A stretch of DNA of 64,000 bases from Lysinibacillus sp. FSL M8-0337. GTDB lineage: Bacteria; Bacillota; Bacilli; Bacillales_A; Planococcaceae. Below, in pieces: positions 59,761 through 64,000 of the stretch. The stretch is taken from positions 4,216,001 to 4,280,000 of the forward strand of contig NZ_CP151996.1 in assembly GCF_038593855.1 (NCBI RefSeq), written 5' to 3'. How positions within the stretch are numbered: position 1 is the stretch's first letter; every line of letters starts with the position of its first letter. A program made the translations under genes and the position numbers. Under the pieces are notes generated by a model. That model searched no databases. It was not told the origin of the DNA and saw nothing but the letters and a program-made list of their open reading frames with translations.

Positions 59761-61392
59761 CTAACGGAGTTCATTAATTTGCTTCGTCAACTCATTAAAT
59801 TTCCGATCAAGCACAGCATATTCCTTATCTTTGGCGGTTAGAAAGCTGAGTTTACCAAGTATTTCTTGCCTTTCATTTTCTAACTTTAGCCGTTGTGCAC
59901 TTGTATCATCTTGTTGCTGTGGTATGCTCTCTCTCCATTTTTTAACAATTCCTTTATTTTCAAGCTGCCACACAATATTTGTTGTTTTCTCAATAAAATA
60001 GCGGTCATGCGATACAACGAGCAATGTACCTGTATAGAGCTCCAAAGTTTTCTCTAATTGCTCTCTTGAAGGCAAATCGAGATGATTCGTTGGCTCATCT
60101 AAAATTAGCACATTCTTTTCTTCTAAAATATACGCCATCAGCTTACACTTTACACGCTCGCCCATACTCATATTGCCAATAGGTGCTGTCCAATGACTTG
60201 CAGTAAATCCTAAATGTTTCATGACATTGCGGACTTTCCCTCTTTCCTCGAACGTCTCCTTGTAAAAATATTGCTCTGGTGTAAGATGTAGTGGCAAATC
60301 AAATACATCCTGCGTTAAATAGCCGATAGTAGCTGCAGGTGATATCCACAAATCGCCATTTGCTTTTTCTTGTCCTGTCAGCACCTTCAACAAAGTCGTT
60401 TTGCCGCTACCATTTGGCCCTGTTATGGCAATTTTTTCACCAAATTGTATTGTCATAGTTAGATCTTGAAATATAAGACGCTGACCAAACGATTTTGTTA
60501 CATGCTTACATTCTAAAAATCGTTTGCCTACTCGCTGGTTTGTCTCTACTGAAAACCGCACTTCCTCTTCTTGCTTAGGCGGCTCAACTTTGCTCTTTGC
60601 TAACTCCTTTTCCAAGCGCTTTTTCTTTGATTTTACTTGTGCATCCATTCGTTTTGCTTTTACTCGGTAAAACTCTTTAAAGCTCTCCTGCTTGGTCGAT
60701 TGTGCATGTGCCTTTTGCGACCAAGAGGATAGCTCATTCATCTGCGCTTCAATCCGTTCAATATTCTTTTGCTGCTTATCATAGGCACGTTGTTGCGCTA
60801 ACCTTTGTTGCTCTCTAGCCGCTATATAACTTGTATAATGCCCATTATGTTCTAGTAGTTTACCATCTTCCAAAGACCATATTTTAGTAGCGACTTCGTC
60901 TAAAAAATAACGATCATGAGAAACAACAATAATTGTACCATCATATTTTTTTACTTGAGCGATAAGCATCGCTGTACTTGTTTCATCTAAATGATTTGTC
61001 GGTTCATCCAACAATAATAATTGCGCATGTTGTGAAAAACCTCTTGCTAGTCGCCTTTTTAGCTTTTCTCCACCGCTTAATGCTGCAAACTCGATGTTTG
61101 GCACATGCCATTTAGCAAGTAAATCTGCTTCTTCTGCGCTTACTTCCCAACTGTCTATAGTTGCTTGCTCTTGTTCCACATAGGCCATTTTAACATGCTG
61201 TAACGGCACTAACTGCCCTGCCGTAGGAGTTAGTATGCCTTGAATAAGCTGTAATAATGTCGATTTGCCAGCTCCATTTTTTCCTATAATCCCAATGACT
61301 TCACCTTGTTTTACTGTAGCCGTCACCTGTTCAAAAATTTGTATGTCTCCTACCTCATACTGTACATTCTGTATTTTTAAAAGTTCTTTCAT
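59761..61392 (-). CDS. vmlR: ABC-F ribosome-protection ATPase VmlR
   Basis: A 543-aa ABC-F protein with two ATPase modules: GKNGAGKST/LSGGEKLKRRLARG/LLLLDEPTNHLDE and GPNGSGKTT/MSMGERVKCKL/VLILDEPTNHLDLPSREQL. The linker (about 190-285, WSQKAHAQSTKQESFKEFYRVKAKR) and the C-terminal helical extension ending in KEYAVLDRKFNELTKQINEL match VmlR of B. subtilis, which removes lincosamides, streptogramin A and pleuromutilins from the ribosome. No membrane domain. Upstream lies a structured leader with two terminators, as known for vmlR attenuation. Confidence 0.92.
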   Translation of the reverse strand: MKELLKIQNVQYEVGDIQIFEQVTATVKQGEVIGIIGKNGAGKSTLLQLIQGILTPTAGQLVPLQHVKMAYVEQEQATIDSWEVSAEEADLLAKWHVPNIEFAALSGGEKLKRRLARGFSQHAQLLLLDEPTNHLDETSTAMLIAQVKKYDGTIIVVSHDRYFLDEVATKIWSLEDGKLLEHNGHYTSYIAAREQQRLAQQRAYDKQQKNIERIEAQMNELSSWSQKAHAQSTKQESFKEFYRVKAKRMDAQVKSKKKRLEKELAKSKVEPPKQEEEVRFSVETNQRVGKRFLECKHVTKSFGQRLIFQDLTMTIQFGEKIAITGPNGSGKTTLLKVLTGQEKANGDLWISPAATIGYLTQDVFDLPLHLTPEQYFYKETFEERGKVRNVMKHLGFTASHWTAPIGNMSMGERVKCKLMAYILEEKNVLILDEPTNHLDLPSREQLEKTLELYTGTLLVVSHDRYFIEKTTNIVWQLENKGIVKKWRESIPQQQDDTSAQRLKLENERQEILGKLSFLTAKDKEYAVLDRKFNELTKQINELR

Positions 61393-61874
61393 TTTATCCG
61401 TTCCTCTCTATATAGAGGGACAAAAAAATCCCTCCAATTATTTTGGAAGGATTAGTCGCGAAATATCAAACACAAAAAAGCTCAATGTTTGAGCCTTATT
61501 ATGAGATGCTCCAATACTAAAAATGCCACACCAAGCGCAGTCGTACGGTAATTTGCATTTTTAGTATACGTTCAACAATAGCAGACGTTTGAGCCTACAA
61601 TCGTGTACATTATGGAAAATGGGCAGACTAATCCTATTTTTGATTCATTGAAATATACATTTCATGTGCAAAAAATAAGATTAGTTAATCATTAGCCACC
61701 CATCGTCCCTTCATGTTTAGTTACAATTATTGTAACATCAATTACTTAAAAACAGAATACATTCGCTTCGTATTTTCATCTCGCGTCTTTTAGAAATTTG
61801 CTAAGGAACAATGCCCACTTAAATTTCGGCAGTTTTCTACATGCTCCACCCGAATCCCTTACGATTGAAATCCA
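61393..61874 (-). promoter_or_regulatory. Structured leader of vmlR with terminator hairpins
   Basis: From the promoter side: near-complement TAATCTTATTTTTTG/CAAAAATAGGATTA around a 6-codon ORF (ATGAAATGTATATTTCAATGA); a perfect 11-bp stem ACTAAAAATGC/GCATTTTTAGT (61565-61516); terminator 1 GCTCAA-ACA-TTGAGC with six T (61494-61474); terminator 2 CCTTCCAA/TTGGAGGG with seven T (61450-61422); and CTCTATATAGAG by the RBS. Tiny ORFs ATG GGT GGC TAA and ATG ATT AAC TAA lie at about 61704-61680. Antibiotic-induced attenuation is inferred from B. subtilis vmlR. Confidence 0.65.
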
Positions 61875-62255
61875 TTATCTAAAACATTCAAACGAAAGAA
61901 TATGATCTCTCGTTAATGTACGGAAACGCCATCCATATCTATTACTCCAGCGGAATCCCGCAATAAATTCTCTACCTATGACCGTAGGGAAAAACCAAAA
62001 ACTTCTTCCGTTGTTCATCCATAAATACGTGTTTCTAAATAAACACGATTGAATGCCATTTGAGCCACCATGCCACGCGGGCATAGGTGGCGCAAAGTTT
62101 GGTGGAGCACTCATTGGCATTTGCCCAGAAGACGGTGGTCCAAAGTTTGGTGGTTGGCCCATATTTGGTGGTGGTCCAACTGGTGGAATACCTGGAACAT
62201 TCCAACTTGGACCTCTGAAATTTTCCCCATAATTATTATTTGGATATAAATTCAA
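61875..62255 (-). CDS. Pro/Asn-rich small protein, unknown
   Basis: A 126-aa protein. Residues 1-60 are low-complexity PPxxGPPP-like (GIPPVGPPPNMGQPPNFGPP); residues 62-126 form a compact aromatic domain with QSCLFRNTYLWMNNGRSFWFFP and GREFIAGFRWSNRYGWRFRT. No signal or membrane segment. The composition resembles small spore-coat or exosporium proteins of Bacilli, but I assign no family. Start is TTG 62255 with GGGGGGAG 6 nt upstream. Confidence 0.6.
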   Translation of the reverse strand: MNLYPNNNYGENFRGPSWNVPGIPPVGPPPNMGQPPNFGPPSSGQMPMSAPPNFAPPMPAWHGGSNGIQSCLFRNTYLWMNNGRSFWFFPTVIGREFIAGFRWSNRYGWRFRTLTRDHILSFECFR

Positions 62256-62338
62256 TACAAACTCCCCCCTTTTACATACTTCACTATATGTAAGGGGGCG
62301 AAAGTCGCTTGAGCAATTAGCCTACCATATAACGATGT

Positions 62339-62848
62339 TTACGTTAAATACGATTGCATCACGCGCCAATCCGCTAACTTTTCGTCGAAGGATTTTATAT
62401 TTTTCCCAGGGATTGGGCTAGTCGATGGCATCTTTTGATAGGCTCGTTCATCTAAAACCTCAACACCAATATGCTTTTTAAACACTTCAAAAGCTTTCCC
62501 ACCATTAAAGAGCACAAGTTCTATATTGGGATACTGTTTAAAAAGCGTTTTAAAATCATTTGGTTTTTCATTGCGAATGGCGGCATCTAAGCTACCCTTG
62601 CGTTCACACGATTCGATAGTATCCCAAAGACCAATCCCATTTTCCTTTAACAACTCTATTCGCATTTTATAATCTTCCGGTATTGTTCTCTTTACTATCT
62701 GCCCAATAATAGCCCAAAAGTGATTGCGCGGATTGCCATAATATTGCTGTTTCTCTAATGATAGCTTTCCTGGCATTGAGCCAACAATAAGCACCTTTGT
62801 TGAAGCATCAACAACAGGTGGCAGTACATTTTTCACTTCATTTGACAT
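62339..62848 (-). CDS. DNA-deoxyinosine glycosylase (UDG superfamily)
   Basis: A 169-aa UDG-fold protein: KVLIVGSMPGKLSLEKQQYYGNPRNHFWAII (key: GSMPG and YYGNPRNHFW), NGIGLWDTIESCERKGSLDA, LVLFNGGKAFEVF and LPSTSP-type motif here MPSTSPIPG. These fit the family 6 HDG/TIGR04274 hypoxanthine glycosylases, which remove deaminated adenine. ATG 62848 is 8 nt after AGGAG. Confidence 0.9.
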   Translation of the reverse strand: MSNEVKNVLPPVVDASTKVLIVGSMPGKLSLEKQQYYGNPRNHFWAIIGQIVKRTIPEDYKMRIELLKENGIGLWDTIESCERKGSLDAAIRNEKPNDFKTLFKQYPNIELVLFNGGKAFEVFKKHIGVEVLDERAYQKMPSTSPIPGKNIKSFDEKLADWRVMQSYLT

Positions 62849-63003
62849 AGCCATCACTCCTTGCTTTTATTGTTACACTAAGTTGTTACAAGGAAACTTA
62901 GCCACTATAAAATAACTCGAACTCTTTATTTGGTGTATGCTATTCTATTCCCAAATACACTCTTTTTACAATATGGCAAACAAAAACTATCTAGAGGTGA
63001 AAT

Positions 63004-64000
63004 ATGAGAAGTTTATTCCAGTCTCTAACAGTTAAAATGATTTTTTTAATGTCGATTTTAATTTTAATGATATGCGGGCTCTTTATGTATCTATTACAAG
63101 AACATATACGAGATACAACAGAAAAGCAAATAGGCGTGGAAGCATTAAATATTGCCAAAACAATCGCTTCCATGGAGGAGATTATTACAGCATTCGAGCA
63201 AGAAAATCCAAGTGACATGATCCAACCTATCGTCGAACCTTTAAGAGAGGAGATAAATGCTGCATTTATCGTAGTTGGCAATGCACAAGGTGTCCGTTAT
63301 TCCCATCCAGAAAAAGATCGAATAGGACATTACATGGTCGGCGGGGACAATGATGCCGTATTACTAGATAAACAAGCCTATATTTCTAAAACGGTTGGTT
63401 CATTAGGAGAATCTATTCGAGGTAAAGCCCCTATTATGATAGACGACAACATTATTGGTGTTGTTTCTGTCGGGTTTTTAACCGTGCATATTGATACAAT
63501 CATCAAAGACCATCTTATGAAGTGGCTCAACTACACAATTACTATTCTCTTCATAGGTATACTTGGGGCAATTGCCATCTCTCTTTATATTAAAAAATTA
63601 TTATTTAATATGGAACCAATCCAAATTGCTAAATTATATCAACAAAACAAAGTGATTTTAGAAACGACGGAAGAAGGGATTATTGCTGTTGATCATTTAA
63701 ATCAAATTACCACTATTAATAAAAGTGCATACGCAATGCTAGATTCTACTCACAATCAATCAATTTCAGCGTGGATGGGAACTAAAATCGAGCAGATTTT
63801 CACACCTAAAATCGTTGCAGAACAACATATTCATAACTTAGAGCTAACACTAAATGAACATATTATCATCTTAAATAAAGCGCCTTTAGTGGAAAAGAAA
63901 AGGAAAATAGGTTCTTTATATACCTTTAGAAAAAAAGTAGACATCCAAAAAATTATTGATGAACTGAAACAAGTCAAACAGTATGCCAATATGCAACGCG
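63004..64000 (+). CDS. CitA/DcuS-type sensor histidine kinase, partial
   Basis: The open frame runs off the right edge (332 codons seen). TM1 (about 8-32), an extracytoplasmic Cache/PAS domain (35-170) with YSHPEKDRIGHYMVGGD and SIRGKAPIM (key: SHPEKDRIG and VGGD, the ligand-loop signature of CitA/DcuS sensors), TM2 (about 175-200), then a cytoplasmic PAS (210-300, VILETTEEGIIAVDH) and the start of a linker. Such kinases sense citrate, malate or other C4 acids and pair with a CitB/DcuR-type regulator. RBS AGAGGTG. The kinase core lies outside. Confidence 0.88.
   Translation, partial: MRSLFQSLTVKMIFLMSILILMICGLFMYLLQEHIRDTTEKQIGVEALNIAKTIASMEEIITAFEQENPSDMIQPIVEPLREEINAAFIVVGNAQGVRYSHPEKDRIGHYMVGGDNDAVLLDKQAYISKTVGSLGESIRGKAPIMIDDNIIGVVSVGFLTVHIDTIIKDHLMKWLNYTITILFIGILGAIAISLYIKKLLFNMEPIQIAKLYQQNKVILETTEEGIIAVDHLNQITTINKSAYAMLDSTHNQSISAWMGTKIEQIFTPKIVAEQHIHNLELTLNEHIIILNKAPLVEKKRKIGSLYTFRKKVDIQKIIDELKQVKQYANMQR

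Overview
The window looks like a chromosomal segment of a low-GC, spore-forming Bacillales, most probably Lysinibacillus. The reasons are AT-rich DNA, strong GGAGG-type ribosome sites, frequent TTG/GTG starts, an SLH-anchored surface protein, a BclB-type exosporium domain, bacillithiol-dependent enzymes (FosB, BstA-like), bpsA-ypbQ, VmlR and ZagA. The genus is inferred, not proven. No rRNA, tRNA, CRISPR array, phage or transposase gene was found.

Layout. 0-5 kb: edge of a tyrosine phosphatase, a cobalamin riboswitch driving an adenosyltransferase-like gene and a BtuF-like lipoprotein, glutathione peroxidase, a HEAT-like protein, an AI-2E/YtvI-type membrane protein. 5.5-13.4 kb: a 1404-aa SLH surface protein, a CwlO-like NlpC/P60 hydrolase, a UbiB-family kinase-like protein. 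13.7-20.4 kb: a reactive-sulfur island with a TsdA-like dihaem cytochrome, DsbA/FrnE protein, TauE exporter, two TusA modules, rhodanese-persulfide dioxygenase, DsrE-like protein, three more rhodanese modules and a CstR-type repressor with three matching operators. 20.5-22.3 kb: flavohaemoglobin and NsrR, with a palindromic NsrR site between them. 22.4-28.3 kb: acetyltransferases, a deaminase, small enzymes, a decayed YdeI-like gene and a chemoreceptor. 28.3-33.5 kb: HAD phosphatase, T-box(Leu)-leuA and T-box(Met)-metG. 33.5-36.1 kb: rsgA-fosB-HAD unit behind a leader-peptide attenuator. 36.2-37.8 kb: bpsA-bpsB alkylpyrone genes. 38.1-39.6 kb: zagA and a zinc-free L33 gene, each with a Zur box. 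39.8-44.4 kb: a probable spore-surface cluster of mostly unknown proteins plus a BclB-domain protein. 44.5-55 kb: BstA, a Fur-boxed siderophore uptake set with besA and an AraC regulator, and small accessory genes including one frameshifted hydrolase. 55.6-64 kb: DUF805 protein, proline dehydrogenase with a divergent MocR regulator, a lipoprotein, vmlR with a structured leader, a DNA glycosylase and the start of a sensor kinase.

How it works together. Several modules are stress circuits with their control sites visible: cobalamin, persulfide, nitric oxide, zinc, iron, uncharged tRNA and, by inference, translation inhibitors (rsgA-fosB and vmlR leaders). Two repeat families occupy the gaps. 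One is a roughly 22-bp element with core GTGACTGGCAC, whose six copies all touch or overlap a stop codon. The other is a larger hairpin element with TGTTAGATTGA arms.

The best candidates for undescribed biology are the rsgA-fosB attenuator (a 24-codon leader ORF carrying 13 nt complementary to the terminator), the stop-codon repeat, and the 39.8-44.4 kb spore-surface cluster.
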